Shown here in pieces: positions 34,887-44,133 of a DNA stretch of 64,000 nucleotides; positions within the stretch are counted from its first letter, which is position 1, and the number at the start of each line of letters is the position of its first letter. The notes beneath the pieces are model-generated. The model had not been told where the DNA came from, made no database searches, and saw only the letters and a program-made list of their open reading frames with translations. A program made the translations under genes and the position numbers. The stretch is from contig JBJMQS010000073.1 of NCBI GenBank assembly GCA_045802605.1, forward strand, positions 124,001-188,000, read 5' to 3'. This DNA comes from JBJMQS01 sp045802605 (GTDB lineage Bacteria > Planctomycetota > Planctomycetia > Gemmatales > Gemmataceae).

Positions 34887-37514
34887 ATGCGCACGCTGAA
34901 TGGCCGCTTCGCTGCGGGTTTGATCCTCACTGTTTTAACGTTGACCGTCAGCGTTTTCGTCCTGCATCGCTTTCAATACCGTCGCATCTCGCGCGATCTC
35001 GTCTGGCAAATTGACCATGCCCGCGAGGCGGGCCATCCGGCATCGGCGATCGCACAAGCCTATCGCTATCTCGAATTCTGCCCCGATGACATCGAAATGT
35101 ACGTCCGCCTCGCTGGTTGGATCGAAGAACGGCCCGGCGGCGGGCGGAAGCAAGGGGCATCTGTCGTCGCGCTCTTAGAGAAAGCTCTTCGCCTTGATCC
35201 AACCCGCGCCGACATTCGCCGGCGCGTGGTCGCGCTTGATCTGCGTCTGCGTCAATACGGCGAATGCCTCGATCACCTCGATTACCTTTTGACCGACAAT
35301 CCCCAAGATGCGGAGTTGCTCACCTGGCTTGGCGAGGCTCGCCAGCGCACGGGCAAACACTCGCAAGCCGCCCAAGCCTATGAACGAGCGCTGAAGATTG
35401 ATCCCACGCGCATTGCCACGGTGCAGGCGTACGCAGACCTTTTGGCACGGCAGCTACGACGTCCGGATGATGCACGGCGGTGCCTTGAGACCGCGGTGCG
35501 CGGGAATCCCACTAGCATCGAAGCCCGTGTCGCGCTCGCGCGATTCTTCCATCAGACCGGCTTACTCGCCGATGCTCAACGATTCGCCAATGAAGCCGTT
35601 GAACTCGGGCCGGCCAATCTAGAGTCGCTCGTGATCGCGGGTGAGATCAGTCATGCGGCCGGGAGCACCCACCAAGCCCGCGAGTATTTCCAGCGTGCTT
35701 GCGATGTCGATCCCAAGAATGCTCGCCTCGCTTGTACTCTCGCCCGGCTCCTGCTGTTCGAGGGACAGACCGACGAAGCGGCACAGCACCTGCGAGCCAT
35801 CTTGCGCGATGCCCCCGATAACGTCGATGCACTCACGACGATGGGTGATGTGCTGGCATTCAATGGCCGGCTCGACGATTTGCAGCGCATCATTGATGAG
35901 TTGGCCGCGGTTCGCAGCCAGACCAATGGGCGATCTTGGAATGTGGACTATTTGAAAGCTCGCTGGCTGATGCGGCGCGGGGAATGGGCCGCGGCCGCCG
36001 CCATGCTCAACGAGTTGCGCGCCGTCGCCGCCAGGGCCCCCGGCATCGTGCGGCAGGCCAACTTCTTGCTGGCGCAGTGCTACGAACAATTGGGCGATCA
36101 CGATAACGAGCTTGCCGCTTTTCGTCGCCTGTTCGAATCGGACCCGAGTTCCGGCTTTGTGCGCCTGGAATTCGCCCGGGGTTTGGCACGCGCCGGCCAA
36201 TTTGAAGAAGCCATCGCCGAAATTGCTATTGGTGTACAGCAGTCTGACCTTTCACCTCAATATGTTGGAGCGACGGTTGCTGAAGTCGTCGAGCGAGCCC
36301 AGCGAGGGCACGCTGAAAACGCCCTGCGGAGCCTCGAGCGTTTGCTCGCATCCGTCCGCGGCACGGATCCTACCAACGTCGTATTAGCCAAAATTCATGT
36401 GCTGCGCCTCCGCAATCAAGCGGCCGGGGCCCTAGCCTTGGCCGATGAGTGCGTGAGCAAGCGGCCCTCCGAAGTCACGCTCTTAGCCGCTCGCGCTCGG
36501 ATTCTCGATGCGCTTTATGGCTCAGCCCGGAGTTTGGAATCGCTCGACGAAAGTCAAAAGCGATGCGGCGATCAACCTGATTTTCGCATCGCTCGCTTGC
36601 AGGTCTTTGCATCGACGGACGATGCGAATCTCAGTCGCGATACGCTGGCCAAGTTTTCACACGAAGGCCGCACTCGCGTCATCATGGAATTGATCGCTCA
36701 CTCAGGAGCCACCGGCAACATCGGTCAATTGCATAGCGCCTTGGAGTTGCTTCGCGCGGACCGGCCCGATCACGTCGGAGTGCGCAGCGTGCTACTCACC
36801 CGCGTGCTGGCGGCAAATGACCGCCCGGCTATGGAACTGCTTCTGCTCGAGATTGCGCAGATTGAAGGCGCGATGAGCTACACCGCCCGCCGGTTTAACG
36901 CCGAGCGATTGGTTCGCGCGGCTCAGCACGACGAGACGGTGCTCGCTGCAGCCCGCGCCGCATTGGCAGAGCTCGCTCAGGTTCGCCCGAACGATCCCAT
37001 GCTCGAATTCTTCCAGGGTCGATTGGAGGAAGCGGTCGGTAGCTCGGCTGCGACAGAGCACTATACCCGGGCGCTAGACTTGGGCTTATTGGATCAACCG
37101 ATCGAGGAGCAACTCGGGACGTTGTGGGAAGATGGATCACGCGACAAGGTAAAGATGCTCATTGAAGAGTCGCCGTTAATCGAGCGGCTCCGGCTCGAGC
37201 AGGATCGGGCCGTAGTGCCATGCGTACTCGCCCTGGTTTCTGATGTAGGCCGAGCGAAAGCGGCCGATCGATTGCTCGAATCGCACCCTGAAGCCACGCC
37301 GCCGCAATTGCTCTGGTTGAGCCGGTGCTTTCAGCAAATGAATCTGACCACGCAGGCCGAAACGGCCGTCGAACGTGCCCTCGCCTTGGCGCCACGTTCG
37401 GTCGATGCATGGGCCGCCAAACTCCGCCTCTCGGGGAAAGACAACCCACCCGGTTTGAGCATGGTGCCCAACGCCAGCGAGGCCGCAGCGCCCAAGATTA
37501 GCGTGCACGAATGA
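34887..37514 (+). CDS. TPR-repeat protein with N-terminal membrane anchor
   Basis: 875 residues. An N-terminal hydrophobic segment (LILTVLTLTVSVFVLHRF) anchors the protein. The rest consists of TPR-like helical repeats, for example GKHSQAAQAYERALKIDPTRIATVQAYADLL (around residue 155), FHQTGLLADAQRFANEAVELGPANLESLV and CEQLGDHDNELAAFRRLFESDPSS. It is probably a scaffold protein in the envelope. It precedes the nucleotide-sugar dehydrogenase gene by 91 bp, so a link to surface polysaccharide export is possible but only contextual. Confidence 0.83.
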   Translation: MRTLNGRFAAGLILTVLTLTVSVFVLHRFQYRRISRDLVWQIDHAREAGHPASAIAQAYRYLEFCPDDIEMYVRLAGWIEERPGGGRKQGASVVALLEKALRLDPTRADIRRRVVALDLRLRQYGECLDHLDYLLTDNPQDAELLTWLGEARQRTGKHSQAAQAYERALKIDPTRIATVQAYADLLARQLRRPDDARRCLETAVRGNPTSIEARVALARFFHQTGLLADAQRFANEAVELGPANLESLVIAGEISHAAGSTHQAREYFQRACDVDPKNARLACTLARLLLFEGQTDEAAQHLRAILRDAPDNVDALTTMGDVLAFNGRLDDLQRIIDELAAVRSQTNGRSWNVDYLKARWLMRRGEWAAAAAMLNELRAVAARAPGIVRQANFLLAQCYEQLGDHDNELAAFRRLFESDPSSGFVRLEFARGLARAGQFEEAIAEIAIGVQQSDLSPQYVGATVAEVVERAQRGHAENALRSLERLLASVRGTDPTNVVLAKIHVLRLRNQAAGALALADECVSKRPSEVTLLAARARILDALYGSARSLESLDESQKRCGDQPDFRIARLQVFASTDDANLSRDTLAKFSHEGRTRVIMELIAHSGATGNIGQLHSALELLRADRPDHVGVRSVLLTRVLAANDRPAMELLLLEIAQIEGAMSYTARRFNAERLVRAAQHDETVLAAARAALAELAQVRPNDPMLEFFQGRLEEAVGSSAATEHYTRALDLGLLDQPIEEQLGTLWEDGSRDKVKMLIEESPLIERLRLEQDRAVVPCVLALVSDVGRAKAADRLLESHPEATPPQLLWLSRCFQQMNLTTQAETAVERALALAPRSVDAWAAKLRLSGKDNPPGLSMVPNASEAAAPKISVHE

Positions 37515-37605
37515 CACGTTGGCCCATTGCCGGCTGACGCGGCGCGGGATTTGCATCGGGCCAATTGACGGCCAATGTTCGGGAACTGACAAGGATGCCT
37601 GGTTC

Positions 37606-38964
37606 ATGAAAGCGGTGGACATGACAGCTCAGTTCGTCAAAGCGACACCGCTCGATGTGCTCACGCAACGGATTCACTCTCGAACAGCCAGTGTGGGCGT
37701 CGTGGGCTTGGGCTACGTCGGCCTCCCACTCGCCGAGGCTTTCGCGGCCGCCGGTTATTCGGTCAGCGGTTACGACATCGACCCGCTAAAGATCGATGCG
37801 CTCAATCGCGGCGACAGCTATATCCGACACATCGCCTCGGAGCGTATTCGTTCGCTCGTTCAAGGCGGTCATTTTCGCGCGACTAGCGATGCCGATATTT
37901 TTGCCGATGTCGATGTCATCGTCATTTGCGTGCCAACGCCTTTGACCGATGCACGCGAGCCGGACCTGAGCCACATTGTCGCTACCGCCAAGACGCTCGC
38001 CCGGCGCTTGCGTCCCGGCCAGCTTGTGATACTCGAAAGTACGACTTATCCCGGAACCACCGAGCAACTGCTGCAACCGGTTCTGGAGCAGTCCCGCTTG
38101 CAGGCCGGCGTGGATTTCTTTCTCGCTTTCAGCCCCGAGCGGGAGGATCCCGGAAATTCGCAGTATTCGCTGCGCACGATACCCAAGGTCGTTGGCGGAA
38201 TCGACAGCACCAGCCGCGATTTGGCGGCCGCCTTTTACGGTCATGTGGTAGACAAGGTCGTGCCCGTGAGCGATACCCGTGTCGCCGAGGCCTGCAAGAT
38301 TCTCGAGAACACCTACCGCGCAGTGAACATCGCTTTAGTCAATGAATTGAAGATTGTGTTCGAAGCGATGAATATCGACATTTGGGAAGTGATCGAGGCG
38401 GCGAAGACGAAGCCATTCGGGTTCCAGCCGTTTTATCCCGGCCCCGGCTTGGGCGGGCACTGCATTCCGATCGATCCCTTTTACTTGACGTGGGCCGCTC
38501 GCCGCGTCGCGGTGAACACAAAGTTCATTGAACTAGCCGGCGAAGTGAACATGCAGATGCCGCACTATGTCGTCCAGCGCGTGGCACTCGCCCTCAATGC
38601 TCATGGCAAGCCGGTGAAGGGCGCCAGCGTTTGCGTGATCGGCGTCGCATACAAAAAAGATGTCGATGACTCACGCGAGTCGCCGGCCATCACAGTCTTA
38701 GAGGCCCTCGAAGAGATGGGCGCCGTGGTGACATATCACGATCCATACATCCCGATTGTCTCGCTGACGCACCAGAAAACCATTCGGCTCATTAATCAAC
38801 CACTGTCGGCCGAGTTTCTCGACGCCCAAGATTGCGTGGCCATCGTGACCGACCACAGTAATATCGATTACCGCTTCTTGGTGGCCCATAGCCGGCTCAT
38901 CGTGGATGCGCGCAACGCGACGGCGGGCCTTTCCAATCCTCGATGTCAAATCTTTAAGGCCTAA
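37606..38964 (+). CDS. UDP-sugar 6-dehydrogenase, WecC/TviB type
   Basis: 452 residues from ATG 37606, with AAGGA nine bases upstream. An N-terminal Rossmann motif VGLGYVGLPLAEAFAAAG is followed by VIVICVPTPLTDAREPDL and ESTTYPGTTEQLL. The catalytic Cys segment GPGLGGHCIPIDPFYL is near residue 270, and the C-terminal UDP-binding domain has VIGVAYKKDVDDSRESPA. It oxidises a UDP-HexNAc or UDP-hexose to the uronate, probably for surface polysaccharide. It is convergent with the CapK-like gene, 4 bp apart. Confidence 0.92.
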   Translation: MKAVDMTAQFVKATPLDVLTQRIHSRTASVGVVGLGYVGLPLAEAFAAAGYSVSGYDIDPLKIDALNRGDSYIRHIASERIRSLVQGGHFRATSDADIFADVDVIVICVPTPLTDAREPDLSHIVATAKTLARRLRPGQLVILESTTYPGTTEQLLQPVLEQSRLQAGVDFFLAFSPEREDPGNSQYSLRTIPKVVGGIDSTSRDLAAAFYGHVVDKVVPVSDTRVAEACKILENTYRAVNIALVNELKIVFEAMNIDIWEVIEAAKTKPFGFQPFYPGPGLGGHCIPIDPFYLTWAARRVAVNTKFIELAGEVNMQMPHYVVQRVALALNAHGKPVKGASVCVIGVAYKKDVDDSRESPAITVLEALEEMGAVVTYHDPYIPIVSLTHQKTIRLINQPLSAEFLDAQDCVAIVTDHSNIDYRFLVAHSRLIVDARNATAGLSNPRCQIFKA

Positions 38965-38968
38965 CGCC

Positions 38969-40411
38969 TCAGCGCGGAGAACCGGTTGCGATCGCCCGAC
39001 TCGCCGCGTCGAGGTCGGACGGGATGCCGACTCGACTTACCATTCGTTTGAGCTTCCCGGTTTCCGGGTCAGCCGATAACCGCGGAATTAACTCGACCTG
39101 AATTTCCAATAGCTCTCTCAATCCTGTGGTCCCAACACGTTCATCCAATCGCTGCCGTGCGACATCGAGATCGGGAACCGCCCCTGGCATGGCCTCTAAG
39201 TGCACGACGATGCGGTTGCGCTCCACTTGCTCCGCCTGCCATTCGCGCACGGTTTTCAGATATTCCAGAGCGTGTTGGAAAGGGAATGTGGTCAGCGGTC
39301 GATAACCGCTTGGCGTCTTCACCCAGAATATGTCGGCCGAGCGTCCCAGGATTTGGCCCACGCGCGGAAGCCGATTGCCGCACCCGCAGGCTTCCGTCGC
39401 CATCGCAACCCGATCACCCACCTCATAGCGAATGAACGGCTGCACGCGATTGGCCAGATTGGTCACCAGCACCTTGGTGCCGAGTTGCCCGTAGGGCACC
39501 GGGCGATACTGATCGTCCACGATTTCCAGAATCGCCCAGTCGGCATTCACGTGAGCGCCTGGGAGTTTGGGGCATCCGTTGGTGAGAAACACGCACTCTC
39601 CGCAGGCGTAGTTGTTCATCACCGGGGCGTGAAAAGTACTGATCAGGCGCTCACGGGCATTCTCGGAGAGGTTCTCACTGTTGGCGACAAGTTGCTGCAA
39701 CTGTGGAAAGCGAAGTTGGTCCGCTTTGAGAGCCAAAAGATCCAATGTTGTCGGCGTTGCCGTGATGGCGCCAGGTGAGAAGTCATTAAGCTTGGCGACC
39801 AAATCCGGATCATTCGCCGGCAAAAACATGACGCGGACATAAGTCCGAAACGATTCGGGCATCCACTTCCACACCCATGCGGATGGGAAAAACCCCTGGC
39901 GGTTGATGATCACCGCTAATCGCGTCGGGTTCACGAGATTTTTGGTCGTCGCATACGCCGCATTGTGATAGCGAACGTTGCCACGCGTCATTTGGAAACC
40001 AAAGAGCAGCTTGAGAACGAAATTCTCCTGAACGATCAAGGTTGGCTGCCCCTGGCTGCCGGACGTGTGCGACACGTGGTACTTGCCGAGGAAGAGTCTT
40101 TGGACATTGCCGATATCTTCGATGAATCGCTCGACGTCAACACGCTTGATCGCCGGGTCGGTCACCACGCGATCAAAGTTGGCCATCATCTCCGCTTTGG
40201 TCGTTGGCGGAAATTGGCGGATGTCATCGCAGGCCGGGTCAAGGTGCCGAAATTTATCGCGGTAAAACGGTGAATGGGTGCGCGTGTGCTTCAAGAGCCG
40301 GCGCAGTTGTCGCTTTTGGGCCATCCGAACGAGATGCGGTTCAGTCCAAGCTCCAAAATACTGTCGCAGAATCCAAAGCGAGCTTCGAAATGTTTCGATG
40401 GGCTGCATCAA
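38969..40411 (-). CDS. CapK-like adenylate-forming enzyme
   Basis: 480 residues. It resembles the phenylacetate-CoA ligase/CapK family: an initial helical part (RRLLKHTRTHSPFYRDKF), a phosphate loop (VSHTSGSQGQPTLIVQE), FIRYEVGDRVA and GRSADIFWVKT. A Cys cluster (EACGCGNRLPR) precedes the last motif. These proteins are often in capsule or polysaccharide clusters, which suits the adjacent UDP-sugar dehydrogenase. Substrate unknown. The start has two Met codons (40411 and 40408). Confidence 0.85.
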   Translation of the reverse strand: MMQPIETFRSSLWILRQYFGAWTEPHLVRMAQKRQLRRLLKHTRTHSPFYRDKFRHLDPACDDIRQFPPTTKAEMMANFDRVVTDPAIKRVDVERFIEDIGNVQRLFLGKYHVSHTSGSQGQPTLIVQENFVLKLLFGFQMTRGNVRYHNAAYATTKNLVNPTRLAVIINRQGFFPSAWVWKWMPESFRTYVRVMFLPANDPDLVAKLNDFSPGAITATPTTLDLLALKADQLRFPQLQQLVANSENLSENARERLISTFHAPVMNNYACGECVFLTNGCPKLPGAHVNADWAILEIVDDQYRPVPYGQLGTKVLVTNLANRVQPFIRYEVGDRVAMATEACGCGNRLPRVGQILGRSADIFWVKTPSGYRPLTTFPFQHALEYLKTVREWQAEQVERNRIVVHLEAMPGAVPDLDVARQRLDERVGTTGLRELLEIQVELIPRLSADPETGKLKRMVSRVGIPSDLDAASRAIATGSPR

Positions 40412-40415
40412 ATGC

Positions 40416-40862
40416 CTAATCTGGTTGAGTGGGCGGAGTCGGTTCAGCAGGAACCTCGTCGATCACTTCTGGAATCCTGTTGGCGTCTTTCCGAAATAGC
40501 CGTGTGGTAGTCACGGCCGACGAAATGGGGCCGCTTTTCGGAAATCGCGCTTCGGAAGTTACTTGATAGACCGCCGTGTCGCCGGGCGTTCGTTTCACTT
40601 TTACGATCACCTGGGAATCTCCAATCAACTCGATGGTCTCCCCTAGGTAGGCCTCGTCATCGGTCAATCGAGCTTTTGCAAATTCCACGCCGCTGCGGCT
40701 CAGCCACAGCGCTTGCAGGTGGTTTTGCCGGGCGTCGAGCATTCGACGGCCCGCGATCGCGTTGCGGGCGGTCTCGGTGAGAAGAATGCCGATCACGGCC
40801 ATCACCACCATGGTGTAAATCACCGCCACACCGCGTCGGTCACCTCGCATACGCACCCTCAT
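40416..40862 (-). CDS. T2SS GspK/PilX-like minor pilin
   Basis: 148 residues. A basic N-terminus and a hydrophobic segment (GVAVIYTMVVMAVIGILLTETARNAIAGRR) lack the strict pseudopilin signal; GspK/PilX-like proteins have this form. The last of six genes coding for a pilus/type II secretion machine. Its ATG overlaps the upstream stop by 4 bp. Confidence 0.7.
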   Translation of the reverse strand: MRVRMRGDRRGVAVIYTMVVMAVIGILLTETARNAIAGRRMLDARQNHLQALWLSRSGVEFAKARLTDDEAYLGETIELIGDSQVIVKVKRTPGDTAVYQVTSEARFPKSGPISSAVTTTRLFRKDANRIPEVIDEVPAEPTPPTQPD

Positions 40863-41353
40863 TTGCGGTCACCTCCGATAGATGCGGAGACCGCGAGATC
40901 CTTCGGGCTCCGGTGCGGGACTGTTTCTCGCACACGGAGGGTGATGAGGGAGTTGTCCGGCCCACTTCGGGAGAACTCGACCTTGGAGTCGAGTGAGTAG
41001 TGAGCGAACGGTCGCTTGGTGACGCCCTCCGGTCGAATCAAAATCTGCTCGCAGTGCTCAGGAAGGTCGCGATAGATCACGTAGACATTGCCCGGCTGTT
41101 GCAGGATCAAGCAACTCGGCCCGGCGACGTGGCCCGCGGCTTCGGCCGGCGCTTCGATCGCCTTCGCCACATCTTCTCGGAATAGATCGGTCAGTTCACT
41201 GTGTCGCCGGACTTGCTCAATCGTCTCGACGATCATCCGGTCTGTGCGCATCGACGCCACAAGCAAAACGGTCCCGAAGCACAGCACAATCCCCAAGCAG
41301 GCTATAACTGCCAAAAGCTCTAACAACGTGAAGCCGCCGCGAGGCCGAGTCAT
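40859..41353 (-). CDS. Pseudopilin, GspJ-like
   Basis: 164 residues. A clear prepilin signal RGG-FTLLELLAVIACLGIVLCFGTVLL, Glu at +5. It is translationally coupled at both ends (ATGA overlaps). The soluble part contains strands and no Cys pair. The GspJ-like role comes from position in the operon and from length. Confidence 0.75.
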   Translation of the reverse strand: MTRPRGGFTLLELLAVIACLGIVLCFGTVLLVASMRTDRMIVETIEQVRRHSELTDLFREDVAKAIEAPAEAAGHVAGPSCLILQQPGNVYVIYRDLPEHCEQILIRPEGVTKRPFAHYSLDSKVEFSRSGPDNSLITLRVRETVPHRSPKDLAVSASIGGDRK

Positions 41354-41766
41354 GGTGACCTCCGTTCGGCGATAAACGCGCTCAAAGATATCGGCGCTTC
41401 CCGCGTCCCATCAGGCAGCATCCATTGAAGTTGAATCGTGATTTGCTTGAGATGCGGGCGCTTCTCTTCCGGTTCGACTTGCACCTTGACCGAGGGCGAC
41501 TTCATCCGGTCGCTGAATGGCTCTGGTAATTTCTGCTGGGCCGCCCATTCGGGTGTCAATTTGTCCCACGGCGCGGCGCGGGCGCTCTCGAGCACATCGG
41601 CCGCCCATTCCATGGCTTGCAAGCGCGTTTCGATTCGCAGCCGCTCGGCCATCGACCAGACCATGACCTGGCCCACGATCGTCGCGCCGACCATGAGCAT
41701 GGCCAAGGCCAGCCCAATCTCAAGGATCGTGAACGCTGGCCGGTGTCGGACGGGATGAAGTATCAT
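41350..41766 (-). CDS. Pseudopilin, GspI-like
   Basis: 138 residues from ATG 41766. Prepilin-type helix RPA-FTILEIGLALAMLMVGATIVGQVMVW, with Glu at the usual +5. The following segment (RLQAMEWAADVLESARAAPWDKL) is the GspI-like helix. It overlaps GspF2 (ATGA) upstream and the GspJ-like gene downstream. Confidence 0.75.
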   Translation of the reverse strand: MILHPVRHRPAFTILEIGLALAMLMVGATIVGQVMVWSMAERLRIETRLQAMEWAADVLESARAAPWDKLTPEWAAQQKLPEPFSDRMKSPSVKVQVEPEEKRPHLKQITIQLQWMLPDGTREAPISLSAFIAERRSP

Positions 41767-43049
41767 TCGGACAACGCCTCCATCCATTGCACCAGTGGCA
41801 TGAACATGCCGATCGCCACGACGGCGACCATCGCGCCGACTCCGATCACGGCCAGCGGCCCTGCTACGATGGAAACCCGCCGGGCACGCCGCAGCGAGCG
41901 ATTGCTCAGAATCGTTCCCAGTTCGCGCAACGTCCACGGTAACACATGAGTTCGTTCCGCAGTTCGCACCAGCGGGAACATATTCGCGGGAATGAGCCCG
42001 GCGTCCCGCAGCGCGTTCGCAAACGGCTCCCCGCGTTTGACTGCCACGAGCGTTTGCCCAAGCCGGCGTGCGCCGCCCATCGGCAACTGACCGACGTCGA
42101 GCAACAATTCAATCGCCTGCGGAATCGTACGCCCCAAAGCCAATGTCGTCCCCAACGATCGCAAAATCAGGCCTTTCAGCCCCGCACGATAAAACCAGTT
42201 GATTCCTGGCACGTACCATCCAAGCGACGGCACCGCGATCAGTATTCCCGCACCCATGATGAACACCGTCGTCACCAAGACCACGAATATGATTCCGATC
42301 GAGGCTTCTCCCCACCAGTGAATCAGTAATTGCGTCGCCCACGGAAGTGGCTGATGGAAGTCGGCGGCAATCTTTTGCATCCTCGGCATGACCGCATACA
42401 TGAGAAACGTCATCGCAATGCTGACCAGTATCAGGAGAAAGGCCGGGTATGCGATGCGTGGCAACATCTCCGCCCAAGCCGCGGCCGGGCTCTCTTGATC
42501 GGCTTGCTCCAATGCTGGCCCCAGTTGGCCCGTCGCTTCACCAATGGCGGCGGCGATACGGGCCTCTTTTGTCGTTAAGCTGGGAATCGCGGCCAACGCT
42601 TCGGACAACTTCTGGCCGGATTCGAGATGCTCGGCAAGCCGCTCAATGCGAATGTCAAAACTGTTCAGCCAATGCCAGCCCCAGTAATACCACGGCGAAA
42701 CCACAATATGCGACCAAATGCCGACCCAAATTTCATGGGCCGTCTGCGGCCGGTCCATCAGGTGCGCACGCAAAGCTGGCGCGATCGGCAGATGGGCATT
42801 CGCTGTGGCCGTGATAATCAACAGCAGTTCTTCTTGCCGCGACTGCCGATGGCGAACCAAGGTGATCATGACCCAGCCGCACACAAGCGCTAGTAGCACG
42901 ATAATGGCGAGAGCCTGACCCAATCCGCCGAAAATGCTGAGGACCACCAGACCGACGAGTGTGATCAGCGTGACGAAGAGACCGATGAATACCATCAGCA
43001 GACGGGTGCCGCGATCGGACAACTCCGACTCGTAAGGCGCATCGATCAT
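41763..43049 (-). CDS. GspF/PilC-like inner-membrane protein, second copy
   Basis: 428 residues from ATG 43049. An extra N-terminal double membrane segment (about 15-60) precedes two T2SSF domains, seen as IERLAEHLESGQKLSEALAAIPS with EARIAAAIGEATGQLGPALEQ, and ALGRTIPQAIELLLDVGQLP with RRLGQTLVAVKRGEPFANALRDAG. It is longer than GspF-1 (346 residues) directly upstream, overlapped by 4 bp. Two tandem GspF-like genes may form a heteromeric platform. Confidence 0.8.
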   Translation of the reverse strand: MIDAPYESELSDRGTRLLMVFIGLFVTLITLVGLVVLSIFGGLGQALAIIVLLALVCGWVMITLVRHRQSRQEELLLIITATANAHLPIAPALRAHLMDRPQTAHEIWVGIWSHIVVSPWYYWGWHWLNSFDIRIERLAEHLESGQKLSEALAAIPSLTTKEARIAAAIGEATGQLGPALEQADQESPAAAWAEMLPRIAYPAFLLILVSIAMTFLMYAVMPRMQKIAADFHQPLPWATQLLIHWWGEASIGIIFVVLVTTVFIMGAGILIAVPSLGWYVPGINWFYRAGLKGLILRSLGTTLALGRTIPQAIELLLDVGQLPMGGARRLGQTLVAVKRGEPFANALRDAGLIPANMFPLVRTAERTHVLPWTLRELGTILSNRSLRRARRVSIVAGPLAVIGVGAMVAVVAIGMFMPLVQWMEALSE

Positions 43050-44086
43050 TTGCTCAGCCCCTCGAGCAACTTCAGCATGGGGGCTACGAGAGTGCCGACG
43101 AACACGCCGACCACAATGACCGCCGTGCCAATAATCAAAAACGCGGGCAGGACATTCCGCAGCACTCGCGCGCGCGAATCGGCCATACGGCGATAGACCG
43201 TGGCAGTCTGACGCAGCGTGGACGCTAACTCCCCCCGGCGCTCGCCCGCAGTCGCCATCCATGCCACCCACTCGGGCAGCAACTCGTGGGTGCGCAACAC
43301 TTGGCCGAGCGGTTGGCCGTGCTCCAGCTGTTCCCGGATTCTTCGAGCGTGAAACGTGATGTACGGGTCGCTGCTCGCATCACCAGCCAGTTGAAACGCT
43401 TCGGGCAGGGGAACAGCATACTCAATCATGAGCCCCAACAGATCAGTGAACGCGGCCAACCGCGCGGACTTCAACAACACACCAAAGACTGGAATGGAAT
43501 AGACGAACTTCGCCCACGACTTCTGGCCTTCCAATGTCCGCCGCATCGCGAAGCGGATGCTGACAATTGCCACCAGTGGGATTGCAAACACGGCCAAGAC
43601 GACGATTTTCGAAATTGAACCAAGTAGCAACACGATTTCGGTCGTCGCGGGCAGCGCCATTTTGAAATCTTTGAAGATGGCGTCAAAATTTGGCAGCACT
43701 ATCGTCCACATCATGACCACCACGCAGGTGGCCACCACGATCACCACGCTCGGGTAAATGAATGCTTCGATCACCAGCGACCGCGTCGATGCAATCGTCT
43801 GAGCGTAGCTCGTCAGAGTTTGAAGCACCTCCGGCAGCCGGCCGGTACGGACGCCCGCCGTCGCCAGGGCGGCATAGAACGGCGGCAGCGACTCGCGGCG
43901 CTTTTCCAGGGCCTCTGGCAGCGACAGGCCGTTTCTCAGGTCTTCGGCCAACGCTTTGGTAACATGTCGCAGCTTGCCACGGCCCATGTCGCGGGCCAGG
44001 CTCGCGAGGCCCTGGTCGAGCGGCAACCCCGCTCGCGCCATCCCGGCGATCTGCTCGTTGAACTCGGCGAGCTGCTCAGGGTTCAT
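43046..44086 (-). CDS. GspF/PilC-like inner-membrane protein
   Basis: 346 residues. Two T2SSF domains: FNEQIAGMARAGLPLDQGLASLARD...LSLPEALEKR and FTDLLGLMIEYAVPLPEAFQLAGD...LEHGQPLGQVLRTHELLP with WMATAGERRGELASTLRQTA. Three membrane segments are visible. It is the platform that couples the ATPase to pilin assembly. It is 47 bp downstream of the GspE-like ATPase. Confidence 0.88.
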   Translation of the reverse strand: MNPEQLAEFNEQIAGMARAGLPLDQGLASLARDMGRGKLRHVTKALAEDLRNGLSLPEALEKRRESLPPFYAALATAGVRTGRLPEVLQTLTSYAQTIASTRSLVIEAFIYPSVVIVVATCVVVMMWTIVLPNFDAIFKDFKMALPATTEIVLLLGSISKIVVLAVFAIPLVAIVSIRFAMRRTLEGQKSWAKFVYSIPVFGVLLKSARLAAFTDLLGLMIEYAVPLPEAFQLAGDASSDPYITFHARRIREQLEHGQPLGQVLRTHELLPEWVAWMATAGERRGELASTLRQTATVYRRMADSRARVLRNVLPAFLIIGTAVIVVGVFVGTLVAPMLKLLEGLSK

Positions 44087-44133
44087 TGGTTGTCTTCCTG
44101 TTCCCTGAATGATCGTATGAAATGCGATCCGAC